This document shows positions 15,879 to 25,466 of a stretch of DNA of 64,000 nt, one piece after another. Each line of letters opens with the position of its first letter. Position 1 is the first letter of the stretch. A program made the position numbers and the translations under genes. Source of the stretch: Pseudomonas sp. TH43 (GTDB taxonomy: Bacteria; Pseudomonadota; Gammaproteobacteria; Pseudomonadales; Pseudomonadaceae); contig NZ_JAEKFI010000004.1 in NCBI RefSeq assembly GCF_016650635.1, forward strand, positions 1,498,001 through 1,562,000, written 5' to 3'. The notes under the pieces are model-generated. The model made no database searches. It was not told the DNA's origin and was given only the letters and a program-made list of their open reading frames with translations.

Positions 15879-17219
15879 ATGGACCCTTCCCCTGGCTTGT
15901 CCCTCGCAACAATATTCGCCGATTTCGGCATGATCCTTTTTGCTCTGATCCTGGTTTTGCTCAACGGCTTCTTCGTTGCGGCAGAGTTCGCCATGGTCAA
16001 ACTGCGCTCGACCCGGGTCGAGGCCATCGCTGATAAAAACGGCTGGCGCGGGCACATCCTGCGCACCGTACACAGTCAGCTCGATGCGTACCTCTCGGCG
16101 TGTCAGTTGGGTATCACGCTGGCCTCGCTCGGCCTTGGCTGGGTCGGTGAGCCGGCGTTCGCGCATATTCTCGAGCCGTTGCTCAGCGCGGTCGGCGTGC
16201 AATCGCCGGAAATCGTCAAAGGTGTGTCTTTCTTCACTGCGTTCTTCATCATTTCGTACCTGCACATCGTCGTCGGCGAGTTGGCCCCAAAATCGTGGGC
16301 GATTCGCAAACCCGAGTTGCTGTCGCTGTGGACGGCGGTGCCGCTGTACCTGTTCTACTGGGCAATGTACCCGGCGATTTACCTGCTCAACGCCAGCGCC
16401 AACGCGATTCTGCGTATCGCCGGCCAAGGTGAACCCGGCCCGCACCATGAACACCATTACAGCCGCGAAGAACTGAAACTGATCCTGCACTCCAGCCGTG
16501 GCCAGGATCCGAGCGATCAGGGCATGCGCGTACTGGCTTCGGCGGTGGAAATGGGCGAGTTGGAAGTGGTCGACTGGGCCAACTCCCGCGAAGACCTGAT
16601 CACGCTGGAATTCAACGCGCCGCTGAAAGAAATCCTGGCGATGTTCCGTCGCCACAAGTTCAGCCGTTATCCGGTGTACGACAGCGAGCGTCAGGAGTTC
16701 GTCGGCCTACTGCACATCAAGGATCTGCTGCTGGAATTGGCGGCGCTGGATCACATTCCCGAGTCGTTCAACCTGGCTGAACTGACCCGTCCGCTGGAGC
16801 GCGTATCGCGGCACATGCCGCTGTCGCAGTTGCTGGAGCAGTTCCGCAAGGGCGGCTCGCACTTCGCCGTGGTCGAGGAGGCTGACGGCAACATCATCGG
16901 CTACCTGACCATGGAAGACGTGCTGGAAGTGCTGGTCGGCGACATCCAGGACGAACACCGCAAGGCTGAGCGCGGCATTCTTGCCTATCAGCCCGGCAAG
17001 CTGCTGGTGCGTGGCGACACGCCGTTGTTCAAGGTTGAACGCCTGCTCGGTATCGACCTCGATCACATCGAAGCGGAAACCCTCGCCGGGCTGATCTACG
17101 AAACCCTGAAACGGGTACCGGAAGAGGAAGAAGTGCTGGAAGTCGAAGGGCTGCGGATCATCATCAAGAAGATGAAAGGGCCGAAGATTGTGCTGGCGAA
17201 GGTTTTGATGCTGGATTGA
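15879..17219 (+). CDS. CNNM/CorC-like membrane protein (DUF21-CBS-CorC_HlyC)
   Basis: A 446-residue protein with the CNNM layout: a membrane DUF21 domain (about 5-200, starting LLNGFFVAAEFAMVKLRSTR), a CBS pair (about 215-335, FSRYPVYDSERQEFVGLLHIKD and GSHFAVVEEADGNIIGYLT with MEDVLEVLVGDI), and a C-terminal CorC_HlyC domain (about 350-440). Family members are linked to Mg2+ or Co2+ efflux; the old name hemolysin is historical. The start at 15879 (MDPSPGLSLATIF) fits the family. In P. aeruginosa the homologue also follows phoR. Confidence 0.88.
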   Translation: MDPSPGLSLATIFADFGMILFALILVLLNGFFVAAEFAMVKLRSTRVEAIADKNGWRGHILRTVHSQLDAYLSACQLGITLASLGLGWVGEPAFAHILEPLLSAVGVQSPEIVKGVSFFTAFFIISYLHIVVGELAPKSWAIRKPELLSLWTAVPLYLFYWAMYPAIYLLNASANAILRIAGQGEPGPHHEHHYSREELKLILHSSRGQDPSDQGMRVLASAVEMGELEVVDWANSREDLITLEFNAPLKEILAMFRRHKFSRYPVYDSERQEFVGLLHIKDLLLELAALDHIPESFNLAELTRPLERVSRHMPLSQLLEQFRKGGSHFAVVEEADGNIIGYLTMEDVLEVLVGDIQDEHRKAERGILAYQPGKLLVRGDTPLFKVERLLGIDLDHIEAETLAGLIYETLKRVPEEEEVLEVEGLRIIIKKMKGPKIVLAKVLMLD

Positions 17220-17244
17220 TCGGCTGATCCGGCACCGCGCCGCT

Positions 17245-17314
17245 CCCTTCGCGAGCAGGCTCGCTCCCACAGGTTCGGTGTGATCCCTGTGGGAGCGAGC
17301 CTGCTCGCGAAGGG
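17245..17314. repeat. REP pair (GTGGGAGCGAGCCTGCTCGCGAA family)
   Basis: CCCTTCGCGAGCAGGCTCG... and its inverted copy CCTGTGGGAGCGAGCCTG... form a near-perfect 30-base palindrome around a short loop, between the convergent corC-like and M23 genes. Confidence 0.88.
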
Positions 17315-17332
17315 GTCAGCAGATACAACACA

Positions 17333-18235
17333 TTACTGTTTGCCCAGCGCAAAGTTGGGCAATGCTCCCAGTGGCTGGTTGAACTGATACGGAATCGACA
17401 CCAGCCCCGCTCCGCTGTTGCGCTGCACCACGAAGTGCAGGTGCGGGCCGCTGCTGTTGCCGGTGTTGCCCGACAGCGCCAACGGACTGCCGACCGTCAC
17501 CCTTTGCCCTTCACGTACGCTCACCGAACCTTGCTTGAGGTGCAGGTACACGCCCATCGTGCCGTCATCGTGCAGCACCCGCACAAAGTTGCCCGACGCA
17601 TCGTTGCCGCGCCCGCTCTGGGAATTCTCGGTTTTCACCACCACCCCTGCCCGCGCGGCAATGATCGGTGTGCCGACCGGCATGGCGATGTCCATCGCAT
17701 ATTTGTTCTTCGGCCCGTAGTGGCTGTATTGGCCGTTGGCACCCTGACTCAAGCGGAACGGCCCGCCACGCCACGGCAGCGGATAGCGATAGCCCTGCGC
17801 GGTGCCAGCGGGATCACCGAGGGAATACTGGAACTGCGGCGTGTACACCAGCGGCTTGCCACCGGACACCGCCGTCAGCAACGCCAACCGCGTATTGCTG
17901 CGCGCCGGCAGCACCCGGCGGATGGTTTGCGCCGGCGCGCCACGCACGTTGCTCATGCCGGTAAATGCCAGCGCCACCTCGACCGGCGCATACAGGTCGT
18001 TGCGCACGAACACCACGTCGGTGCCCCTCTGCTTTTTGATGTCGAGGTACACCTGACGGTCCAGACGTTCGACCATCCGATCCTGAAAGACGAACACCTG
18101 CGAGCCTTTGCTCGGTCGGTCGCTGTAGGAAACAACGCCGTTGGCATCAGTGGATTTGTAAATGGTCATGGCCACAGCCGAGGTGGAGGCCATGAAGAGA
18201 CCACAGAAAAACAGCAGGCGCGCGAGCATGGGCAA
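17333..18235 (-). CDS. Exported M23 (LytM) family metallopeptidase
   Basis: A 300-residue envelope protein. A signal peptide covers about residues 1-22 (LARLLFFCGLFMASTSAVA). A short DUF4124-like N-terminal domain follows (MTIYKSTDANGVVSYSDRP). The C-terminal LytM domain has the zinc ligands H-Y-G-P-K-N-K-Y-A-M-D (HxxxxxxxD type, about 187) and H-L-H (GNTGNSSGPHLHFVV, about 268), so it should be an active peptidoglycan endopeptidase rather than a degenerate activator. Same position as in P. aeruginosa. Confidence 0.88.
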   Translation of the reverse strand: MPMLARLLFFCGLFMASTSAVAMTIYKSTDANGVVSYSDRPSKGSQVFVFQDRMVERLDRQVYLDIKKQRGTDVVFVRNDLYAPVEVALAFTGMSNVRGAPAQTIRRVLPARSNTRLALLTAVSGGKPLVYTPQFQYSLGDPAGTAQGYRYPLPWRGGPFRLSQGANGQYSHYGPKNKYAMDIAMPVGTPIIAARAGVVVKTENSQSGRGNDASGNFVRVLHDDGTMGVYLHLKQGSVSVREGQRVTVGSPLALSGNTGNSSGPHLHFVVQRNSGAGLVSIPYQFNQPLGALPNFALGKQ

Positions 18236-18347
18236 GAGTCTGTCGAAGTAAGGCCTGGAAGAGAGCCTAGCAGCTGAGACAGACCAGGGTAGTCGACAGA
18301 TGTTTCAAATTGGGCAACGCGGAAGATCGGTGGTGCTTTTGATGGCC

Positions 18348-18416
18348 CCTTCGCGAGCAGGCTCGCTCCCACATTGGGAATGCTTTTCCAATGTAGGAGC
18401 GAGCCTGCTCGCGAAG
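18348..18416. repeat. REP pair
   Basis: CCTTCGCGAGCAGGCTCGCTC... and ...GAGCGAGCCTGCTCGCGAAG in inverted order around a 20-base spacer, between the response regulator and the M23 gene on the same strand. Confidence 0.88.
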
Positions 18417-18438
18417 ACGGACTTTCCGGCGACGCGAA

Positions 18439-19395
18439 TTACGCGCCGGGAACGAAGTGCTTCTGCGCCGTGCCGCGAGCGATCAGACGGGAGATGTAGT
18501 CGAGCTTCTGCGCGTCCTGATCGACGAAGCGGAAAGTCAGTTGCAGCCAGTCGCTGTCGGCTTTCTGCTCGTGGGCGACGATGGCGTGCAGGTAGCCATT
18601 GAGGCGGGCGATTTCGGCGTTGTCGCCCTGCTCCAGGTCGAGCACGGCGCTGTCGAGGATCTGCGGCAGCGTGTCGGTGCGTTTCACCACCAGCAGCGCT
18701 TCCTTGATGCTCAGCGCCTTGATCACGCATTGCTGGTTGCCGCTTGGCAGGCGCAACTGGCCCTGACCGCGACCACCGGCCGGCGCTTTCGACGCGGCGG
18801 GTGCCTGCACTGGCGGGCTGTTGAGCAGACCACGGGACGGCGCAGCGGCGGGTGCTGGAGCAGCAGCGGCAGGCTTGGCGAACGGATTGACCGCAGCGGC
18901 CGCCGGAGCACCACCGACCACGGCAGGTTTACCGCCGGTCAAAGCGCTCAGGGAATCGTTGCCGAACGCCGAGTTCATCTTGGTCGGCGCGCTGTTCATC
19001 AGGGTGTCGAGTTTGCCGACCTTGTTCAGCGCCTGCTTGACCTTGGTCAGCAGCTGCTCGTTGGTGAATGGCTTGCTGACGTAACCGGAAACGCCGGCCT
19101 GAATCGCCTGCACGACGTTTTCCTTGTCGCCCCGGCTGGTGACCATGACAAACGGCATGGTCTTGAGATTGTCTTGCTCGCGGCACCAGGTCAGCAGTTC
19201 AAGACCGGACATTTCCGGCATTTCCCAGTCGCACAGGACCAGGTCGAACGCTTCTCTGGCCAGCATCGCTTGAGCTTTTTTGCCGTTGACGGCGTCCTCG
19301 GTGCGGATCCCCGGGAAGTAATTACGCAGGCACTTTTTTACCAGGTCACGAATGAACGAAGCATCGTCCACGACCAACACACTGATCTTGCTCAT
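18439..19395 (-). CDS. Response regulator with receiver and PilZ-like output domain
   Basis: A 318-residue protein. The receiver (residues 1-125) has the acidic pair VDDASFIRDL, the phospho-Asp in LVLCDWEMPEMSGLELL and the Lys in YVSKPFTNEQLL. A Pro/Ala-rich linker (about 135-205) leads to a C-terminal domain (GQLRLPSGNQQCVIKALSI ... FRFVDQDAQKLDYISRLI) that resembles PilZ proteins; the classic c-di-GMP RxxxR is not obvious. It has no DNA-binding domain. Located between phoU and the M23 peptidase on the same strand, as in P. aeruginosa; its kinase is not adjacent. Confidence 0.82.
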   Translation of the reverse strand: MSKISVLVVDDASFIRDLVKKCLRNYFPGIRTEDAVNGKKAQAMLAREAFDLVLCDWEMPEMSGLELLTWCREQDNLKTMPFVMVTSRGDKENVVQAIQAGVSGYVSKPFTNEQLLTKVKQALNKVGKLDTLMNSAPTKMNSAFGNDSLSALTGGKPAVVGGAPAAAAVNPFAKPAAAAPAPAAAPSRGLLNSPPVQAPAASKAPAGGRGQGQLRLPSGNQQCVIKALSIKEALLVVKRTDTLPQILDSAVLDLEQGDNAEIARLNGYLHAIVAHEQKADSDWLQLTFRFVDQDAQKLDYISRLIARGTAQKHFVPGA

Positions 19396-19531
19396 CCAAC
19401 ACCCCTATAAAAATCCCGGCAAGCATACCGCTTTTACTGATGGCACATTGCCAACAATCTTCAGTCACGCCGGGACTTTTCGTTCGCGGGTGCTGCTTTT
19501 CAATTCGATTCTTTGTTCGATAACCGTAAAC

Positions 19532-19563
19532 AAAAACGCCCGGCCAAAGGGCCGGGCGCTTTT
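19532..19563 (-). terminator. Intrinsic terminator after phoU
   Basis: On the minus strand CGCCCGGCC-CTTT-GGCCGGGCG is followed by TTTTTG, a strong GC stem with a T-tract 11 bases after the phoU stop. It ends the pst-phoU transcript before the response-regulator gene. Confidence 0.9.
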
Positions 19564-19574
19564 CTCAGGCAATC

Positions 19575-20336
19575 TTACTTATCGTCAGCATCGCCCGGAA
19601 CATTAGCGGTTTCGCCGCTTGTGCCTTGAACTTCTTCCTTCATCCGCTTGAGGCCCATATGACGCACGTCGGTGCCGCGCACCAGGTAGATGACCAATTC
19701 GGAGATGTTGCGCGCGTGATCGCCGATGCGCTCCAGGGAACGCAGCACCCAGATGATGCTCAAGACCCGCGAGATAGAGCGCGGGTCTTCCATCATGTAG
19801 GTCGCCAGCTCGCGCAGCGCGGTCTTGTATTCGCGGTCGATGATCTTGTCGTACTGGGCCACCGACAACGCCAGGTCGGCGTCGAAACGGGCAAACGCGT
19901 CCAGCGCATCGCGAACCATGTTGCGCACCTGGTCGCCGATGTGGCGAACCTCGACGTAACCGCGCGGCGCCTCGCCTTCTTCGCACAGCTGAATCGCGCG
20001 GCGGGCGATCTTGGTGGCTTCGTCACCGATGCGCTCGAGGTCGATCACCGACTTGGAGATGCTGATGATCAGACGCAGGTCGGACGCCGCCGGCTGGCGA
20101 CGGGCGAGAATGCGCAGGCATTCTTCGTCGATGTTGCGTTCCATCTGGTTGATCTGGTCATCGATCTCACGCACTTGCTGCGCCAGACCGGAGTCGGCCT
20201 CGATCAGCGCGGTCACCGCGTCGTTGACCTGCTTCTCGACCAGCCCGCCCATGGCCAGGAGGTGGCTGCGCACTTCCTCAAGCTCGGCGTTGAACTGCGC
20301 GGAAATGTGATGGGTAAGACCTTCCTTAGAAATCAT
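19575..20336 (-). CDS. phoU: Phosphate signalling regulator PhoU
   Basis: A 253-residue all-helical protein with two PhoU repeats; metal-cluster motifs are visible (ERIGDEATKIARRA near residue 100 and LERIGDHARNISE near 205). PhoU relays phosphate sufficiency from the Pst transporter to PhoR and restrains uptake. The N-terminal HHISAQFNAELEEVRSHLLAMGG is typical. It is the last gene of the pst operon, 140 bases after pstB, the gap being occupied by a repeat. Confidence 0.96.
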   Translation of the reverse strand: MISKEGLTHHISAQFNAELEEVRSHLLAMGGLVEKQVNDAVTALIEADSGLAQQVREIDDQINQMERNIDEECLRILARRQPAASDLRLIISISKSVIDLERIGDEATKIARRAIQLCEEGEAPRGYVEVRHIGDQVRNMVRDALDAFARFDADLALSVAQYDKIIDREYKTALRELATYMMEDPRSISRVLSIIWVLRSLERIGDHARNISELVIYLVRGTDVRHMGLKRMKEEVQGTSGETANVPGDADDK

Positions 20337-20364
20337 TGTGTTCGCTCCGCAAAAGCTTTAACCA

Positions 20365-20471
20365 AGAGCTGCAAGCTACAAGCTGCAAGCTGAAATTTGT
20401 CGTTACGCTGAACCGCTTTGACTTGCCGCTTTGACTTGCCGCTTGCAGCTTGCAGCTTCAAGCTTGCGGCT
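20365..20471. repeat. AGCTGCAAGCTT-type repeat unit
   Basis: The pstB-phoU gap consists of AGCTGCAAGCTACAAGCTGC on one side and CTTGCAGCTTGCAGCTTC with AAGCTTGCGGCT on the other, plus a tandem CCGCTTTGACTTG repeat (about 20413-20440). The arms pair into a long hairpin. Same family as 14349-14431. Confidence 0.75.
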
Positions 20472-20477
20472 GTACGG

Positions 20478-21311
20478 CTAGCCGTACCGACCGGTGATGT
20501 AATCTTCGGTCTGCTTCTTCGCCGGATTGGTGAACAGGGTATCGGTGTCACCGAATTCCACCAGTTTGCCCATGTACATGAACGCCGTGTAGTCGGACAC
20601 CCGCGCCGCTTGCTGCATGTTGTGCGTGACGATGACGATGGTGAACTTGGATTTCAGCTCGTAGATCAGCTCTTCGACTTTCAGCGTCGAGATCGGGTCG
20701 AGGGCCGAGCACGGTTCGTCGAGCAGCAACACTTCCGGCTCAACCGCGATAGTGCGGGCAATCACCAGACGCTGCTGCTGACCACCGGACAGACCGAGTG
20801 CCGATTCGTGCAGACGGTCTTTAACCTCATCCCACAGCGCCGCGCCTTTCAACGCCCACTCGACCGCTTCGTCGAGGATGCGCTTCTTGTTGATGCCCTG
20901 GATGCGCAGGCCGTAGACCACGTTTTCGTAGATGGTCTTCGGGAACGGGTTGGGCTTCTGGAACACCATGCCGACGCGACGACGCAACTCGGCCACGTCT
21001 TCGCCTTTGCGATAGATGTTGTTGCCGTACAGGTTGATCGCGCCTTCAACGCGACAGCCGTCAACCAGGTCGTTCATGCGGTTGAAGGTGCGCAACAGCG
21101 TGGATTTACCGCAACCGGACGGGCCGATGAAAGCGGTCACGCGCTGTTTCGGGATGTTCATGCTGACGTCGAACAGCGCTTGTTTCTCGCCGTAGTACAG
21201 GCTCAGGCCCGGTACTTCGATGGCCACGGTTTCCTGCTCGAGGTTCAGGCTCTGCTTGTCGCGGCCCAGGGCAGACATGTTGATGCCGTGGGTATGTGCT
21301 TCGTGCTGCAT
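20478..21311 (-). CDS. pstB: Phosphate ABC transporter ATPase PstB
   Basis: A 277-residue ATPase of the high-affinity phosphate importer. Walker A is GPSGCGKSTLLRTFNRMND, the signature is LSGGQQQRLVIARTIA, Walker B is VLLLDEPCSALDPIS, and the switch His is IVIVTHNMQQA. The start at 21311 (MQHEAHTHGINMSAL) is preceded by GGGAG; the longer frame extends into a REP element and is not used. It lies between pstA and phoU. Confidence 0.96.
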   Translation of the reverse strand: MQHEAHTHGINMSALGRDKQSLNLEQETVAIEVPGLSLYYGEKQALFDVSMNIPKQRVTAFIGPSGCGKSTLLRTFNRMNDLVDGCRVEGAINLYGNNIYRKGEDVAELRRRVGMVFQKPNPFPKTIYENVVYGLRIQGINKKRILDEAVEWALKGAALWDEVKDRLHESALGLSGGQQQRLVIARTIAVEPEVLLLDEPCSALDPISTLKVEELIYELKSKFTIVIVTHNMQQAARVSDYTAFMYMGKLVEFGDTDTLFTNPAKKQTEDYITGRYG

Positions 21312-21388
21312 GGGAGGCTCCCTGTGCTGACAAATTCGGTTCGGTTGACCGCTGACCTCACAACATGGGTCAGCGGTGATGCCGCTCT

Positions 21389-21458
21389 CTGTAGGAGCAC
21401 AGCTTGCTGGCGAAGGCGATTTTGATGACGCCATCGCGGGCAAGCCTTGCTCCTACAG
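21389..21458. repeat. REP pair
   Basis: CTGTAGGAGCACAGCTTGCT... and ...GCAAGCCTTGCTCCTACAG flank a short spacer in the pstA-pstB gap. A REP inside an operon can stabilise the upstream pstA message. Confidence 0.85.
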
Positions 21459-21471
21459 TGAGAGGCGTTAA

Positions 21472-23142
21472 TCAGCTATCCAGTGCTTTGTATTTTTCGC
21501 GCAGGTGGTTACGGATCCACACTGCCGACAGGTTCAACGTGGCGATTACCAGCACCAGCAACAGTGCCGTGGCGTACACCAGCGGGCGGGCCGCTTCGAC
21601 GTTGGGGCTCTGGAAGCCGACGTCATAAATATGGAAGCCCAAGTGCATGATCTTCTGATCCAGGTGCAGGTACGGGTAGTTGCCGTCCACCGGCAGCGAC
21701 GGCGCCAGTTTCACCACACCCACCAGCATCAGCGGTGCCACTTCACCGGCGGCGCGAGCCACGGCGAGGATCATGCCGGTCATCATCGCCGGGCTGGCCA
21801 TCGGAATCACAATCTTCCACAAGGTTTCAGCCTTGGTCGCACCGAGGGCCAACGAGCCTTCACGAACGGTGCGCGGGATACGCGCCAGACCTTCCTCGGT
21901 CGCGACGATCACCACCGGCACCGCCAGCAGCGCCAACGTCAGCGACGCCCAGAGCAGACCCGGCGTACCGAAGGTCGGTGCCGGCAGCGCTTCCGGGAAG
22001 AACAAGCGGTCGACCGAACCACCGAGCACGTAAACGAAGAAGCCCAGACCGAACACGCCGTAAACGATCGCCGGAACACCAGCGAGGTTGTTCACCGCGA
22101 TGCGGATGATCCGCGTCAGGGTGTTCTGCTTGGCGTATTCACGCAGGTACACCGCCGCCAACACGCCGAACGGGGTGACGATCATCGCCATGATCAAAGT
22201 CATCATCACGGTGCCGAAGATCGCCGGGAAGATCCCGCCTTCGGTGTTCGCTTCACGCGGGTCGTCCGAGAGGAATTCCCAGATCTTGCTGAAGTAGAAA
22301 CCGACCTTGGTGAAGGTGCTCATCGCGTTCGGCTGGTAGGCGTGAACCACTTTGCCCAGACCGATTTCAATTTCTTTGCCGTTGGCATCACGGGCGGTCA
22401 AAGCGTCGCGGTTGAACTGCGCATGCAGATCGGCCAGACGCGCTTCGATGTCCTGATAACGCGCATTCAGTTCGGCGCGCTCGGATTCCATGTCCGCTTG
22501 CGCGGTGGCGTCGAGCTTGCCTTCCAGCTCCAGTTTGCGACCGTGCAGACGGATGCGCTCAAGGCCTGCGTTGATCGCACCAATATCGGTTTTTTCCAGC
22601 GACTTCAGTTGAGCAGCCAGACCGTTTACACGGTTGATCCGCGCTTGCAGCTCGGGCCACGCAGCCTCGCCCTCGGCGATGACTTTACCGTCCTGTTTGA
22701 CGTTGACCAGGTAGCCGTAGAAGTTGCCCCACTCGCGACGCTCGATCGCCATCAGCTCTGGCGGCGTGGTCTGGTTGGTCAGCCACTCGCCGACAATCCA
22801 GGTGAAGTCGTTGCCGTTCAGGTCACGGTTGCCGACCTTGATCAGCTCGCGGGTCATGAACTCCGGGCCTTGATCCGGCACTGGCAAACCAGCGCTTTTC
22901 AGGCGGGCGCGCGGCACTTCTTCCTTCTGTACCACTTCACCGACGACCAGGTGATTGGCCTGGCCCGGGACGTCATAACTGGCGTGGATCAGATCTGCAG
23001 GCCAGAAGTGACCGAGACCGCGCACAGCGATGACCGCCAACAGGCCAATGGTCATGATGACCGCGATGGACACCGCGCCACCGCTGATCCAGACGCCCGG
23101 GGCGCCGCTCTTGAACCATCCTTTCAGGGAGTTCTGTTTCAC
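21472..23142 (-). CDS. pstA: Phosphate ABC transporter permease PstA (enlarged)
   Basis: A 556-residue permease, almost twice the length of E. coli PstA. One N-terminal helix (about 20-43) is followed by about 250 periplasmic residues that include a likely coiled coil (about 165-260, rich in LESERAELNARYQDIEARL-type heptads). The ABC permease domain occupies the last 250 residues with the coupling loop EGLARIPRTVREGSLALGAT. The long insert is normal for Pseudomonas PstA as I recall. It begins 16 bases after pstC. Confidence 0.93.
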   Translation of the reverse strand: MKQNSLKGWFKSGAPGVWISGGAVSIAVIMTIGLLAVIAVRGLGHFWPADLIHASYDVPGQANHLVVGEVVQKEEVPRARLKSAGLPVPDQGPEFMTRELIKVGNRDLNGNDFTWIVGEWLTNQTTPPELMAIERREWGNFYGYLVNVKQDGKVIAEGEAAWPELQARINRVNGLAAQLKSLEKTDIGAINAGLERIRLHGRKLELEGKLDATAQADMESERAELNARYQDIEARLADLHAQFNRDALTARDANGKEIEIGLGKVVHAYQPNAMSTFTKVGFYFSKIWEFLSDDPREANTEGGIFPAIFGTVMMTLIMAMIVTPFGVLAAVYLREYAKQNTLTRIIRIAVNNLAGVPAIVYGVFGLGFFVYVLGGSVDRLFFPEALPAPTFGTPGLLWASLTLALLAVPVVIVATEEGLARIPRTVREGSLALGATKAETLWKIVIPMASPAMMTGMILAVARAAGEVAPLMLVGVVKLAPSLPVDGNYPYLHLDQKIMHLGFHIYDVGFQSPNVEAARPLVYATALLLVLVIATLNLSAVWIRNHLREKYKALDS

Positions 23143-23158
23143 AGACTTCTACCTTTGC

Positions 23159-25444
23159 TTAAAGCGACGAGTATTTCTTGCGCAGACGCTGACGAATCAG
23201 TTCTGCCAGGGTGTTCATGACGAAGGTGAACAACAGCAGCACAAGCGCCGAGAGGAACAGCACGCGGTAGTGGCTGCCGCCGACTTCCGACTCGGGCATT
23301 TCCACCGCAACGTTGGCGGCCAGGGTGCGCAGGCCTTCGAACAGGTTCATTTCCATGACCGGGGTGTTGCCGGTGGCCATCAGCACGATCATGGTTTCAC
23401 CGACCGCACGGCCCATGCCGATCATCAGTGCCGAGAAGATCCCCGGGCTGGCGGTGAGGATAACCACGCGGGTCATGGTCTGCCACGGCGTGGCGCCGAG
23501 GGCCAGCGACCCGAGGGTCAGACCACGCGGCACGCTGAACACGGCGTCTTCGGCAATCGAATAGATGTTCGGGATCACCGCGAAGCCCATGGCCAGACCA
23601 ACCACCAGGGCGTTGCGCTGGTCGTAGGTGATGCCCAGGTCGTGGGAGATCCACATGCGCATGTCACCGCCGAAGAACCAGTTCTCCATGAACGGGCTCA
23701 TGTACAGCGACAGCCAGCCCACAAACAGGATCACCGGAATCAGCAGCGCACTTTCCCAACCGTCCGGGACTTTCAGGCGGATCGATTCAGGCAGACGGCT
23801 GAAGGTGAAACCGGCGACCAGAATGCCGATCGGCAGCAACATCAGCAGGCTGAAGATGCCCGGCAAATGCCCTTCCACATAAGGCGCGAGGAACAGGCCG
23901 GCGAAAAAGCCGAGGATCACCGTCGGCATCGCTTCCATCAGCTCGATGACCGGTTTGACCTTGCGGCGCATGCCCGGGGCCATGAAGTACGCGGTGTAGA
24001 TCGCGGCGGCAACGGCCAGCGGTGCAGCCAGCAGCATCGCGTAGAACGCGGCTTTGAGCGTGCCGAAGGTCAGTGGCGAGAGGCTCAGTTTCGGTTCGAA
24101 ATCGGTGTTGGCGGCAGTCGATTGCCAGACGTATTTAGGCTCGTCGTAGTTCTCGTACCAGACCTTGCTCCACAGCGCGCTCCACGATACTTCCGGGTGC
24201 GGGTTGTCGAGCAGCAGCGGTTGCAGCTTGCCGCCGGCTTCGACGATCACGCGGTTGGCACGCGGTGACAGGCCGAATACGCCTTGGCCATCAACTACCT
24301 GATCAACCAGCAGCGTACGGTGCGCGGTGCTGTGGAACACGCCGAGCTTGCCGCTGGCATCCAGCGCGAGGAAGCCTTTACGGCGTTCTTCAGCAGTGAT
24401 TTCAACGATCGGCGCGGTGCCCATCTGGAAGGTACGGATCTGCTTCAGGCGCAGCTCGCCGTCGGTGTCACGCGCCATGAACCATTGGGCCAGACCACCC
24501 TTGGAGTCACCCACGATCAGCGAGATACCGCCGACCAATTGCGTGGTGGCCGTGACTTCGGCGTCAGCGTTTTCCAGCAGTTTGTAGCGACCGTTGAGGC
24601 TCTTGTCGCGCAGGCTGAATACGTCGGCCTGAGCGCGCCCGTTGACCACGTACAGCCATTGCTGGCGCGGGTCGACGAAGATGTTTTTCACCGGCTCGGT
24701 CATCTGCGGCAGATCGATGCGCTTCTGCTCGTTGGTGACTTCGCCAGTCATCATGTTTTCTTCGCTGGTCAGCGACAACACATTGAGTTGCGAACCGGTC
24801 GAACCGACCAGAATCAGGGTGGTATCGGTGGCGTTGAGGCTGACGTGTTCCAGCGCACCGCCGCTTTCGTTCAACGCGATCGGCGTGTTGCCGTACGGGT
24901 ATTCGACGGCCGGGGTGATGGTTTTCTTGCCGTCGGGGTAGCTGACTTTATAAGTGTGACGGAACACCAGCGCCTGACCGTTGGACAGACCCACTGCCAC
25001 CAGCGGATGACCTGGCTGGTCTTCACCGATGGCGGTCACGGTGGTGCCGGCCGGGACCGGCAGATCGACGCGCTTCAATTCAGCGCCACTGTCGATATCA
25101 AAGAACAGCGCCTGGCCTTTGTCGGAAACGCGCATGGCCACCTGATTCTGCTCTTCGAGCGAAATCATCAGCGGCTTGCCGGCGTCCTGCATCCAGGCTG
25201 GGGTGATGGCGTCTTTCGCGGTCAGGTCGGCACCCTTGAACAGCGGCGCAACCACGTAGGCGAGGAAGAAAAAGATCAGGGTGATCGCTGCCAACACTGC
25301 CAGGCCGCCCACGAGGACGTACCAACGGGTGAAGCGATCCTTGAGCGCGCGGATGCGGCGCTTGCGTTGCAGCTCAGGCGTATTGAAATCAATGCGCTTG
25401 GGAGGGGAAGTCGTAGTCATTGTGGAATTGGCCAGATCATTCAT
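23159..25444 (-). CDS. pstC: Phosphate ABC transporter permease PstC (enlarged)
   Basis: A permease of about 761 residues. An N-terminal helix (about 40-65) is followed by roughly 360 periplasmic residues with beta-propeller-like character (GQALFFDIDSGAELKR, PLVAVGLSNGQALVF, WLYVVNGRAQADVFSL). The ABC permease core is in the last 300 residues with the loop RGLTLGSLALGATPWQ. E. coli PstC is about 320 residues, so the propeller-like region is an extra domain shared with other pseudomonads. Start choice is between 25450, 25444 and 25420; 25444 (MNDLANSTMTTTSPP) is taken. A Pho box lies 23 bases upstream. Confidence 0.9.
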   Translation of the reverse strand: MNDLANSTMTTTSPPKRIDFNTPELQRKRRIRALKDRFTRWYVLVGGLAVLAAITLIFFFLAYVVAPLFKGADLTAKDAITPAWMQDAGKPLMISLEEQNQVAMRVSDKGQALFFDIDSGAELKRVDLPVPAGTTVTAIGEDQPGHPLVAVGLSNGQALVFRHTYKVSYPDGKKTITPAVEYPYGNTPIALNESGGALEHVSLNATDTTLILVGSTGSQLNVLSLTSEENMMTGEVTNEQKRIDLPQMTEPVKNIFVDPRQQWLYVVNGRAQADVFSLRDKSLNGRYKLLENADAEVTATTQLVGGISLIVGDSKGGLAQWFMARDTDGELRLKQIRTFQMGTAPIVEITAEERRKGFLALDASGKLGVFHSTAHRTLLVDQVVDGQGVFGLSPRANRVIVEAGGKLQPLLLDNPHPEVSWSALWSKVWYENYDEPKYVWQSTAANTDFEPKLSLSPLTFGTLKAAFYAMLLAAPLAVAAAIYTAYFMAPGMRRKVKPVIELMEAMPTVILGFFAGLFLAPYVEGHLPGIFSLLMLLPIGILVAGFTFSRLPESIRLKVPDGWESALLIPVILFVGWLSLYMSPFMENWFFGGDMRMWISHDLGITYDQRNALVVGLAMGFAVIPNIYSIAEDAVFSVPRGLTLGSLALGATPWQTMTRVVILTASPGIFSALMIGMGRAVGETMIVLMATGNTPVMEMNLFEGLRTLAANVAVEMPESEVGGSHYRVLFLSALVLLLFTFVMNTLAELIRQRLRKKYSSL

Positions 25445-25466
25445 GCGCACACCCTAGCGATCCTGT

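Noticed and set aside
21505..23220. 571-codon plus-strand frame opposite pstA
   Set aside because: Shadow of PstA; extremely rich in Arg/His/Gln with no recognisable motif.
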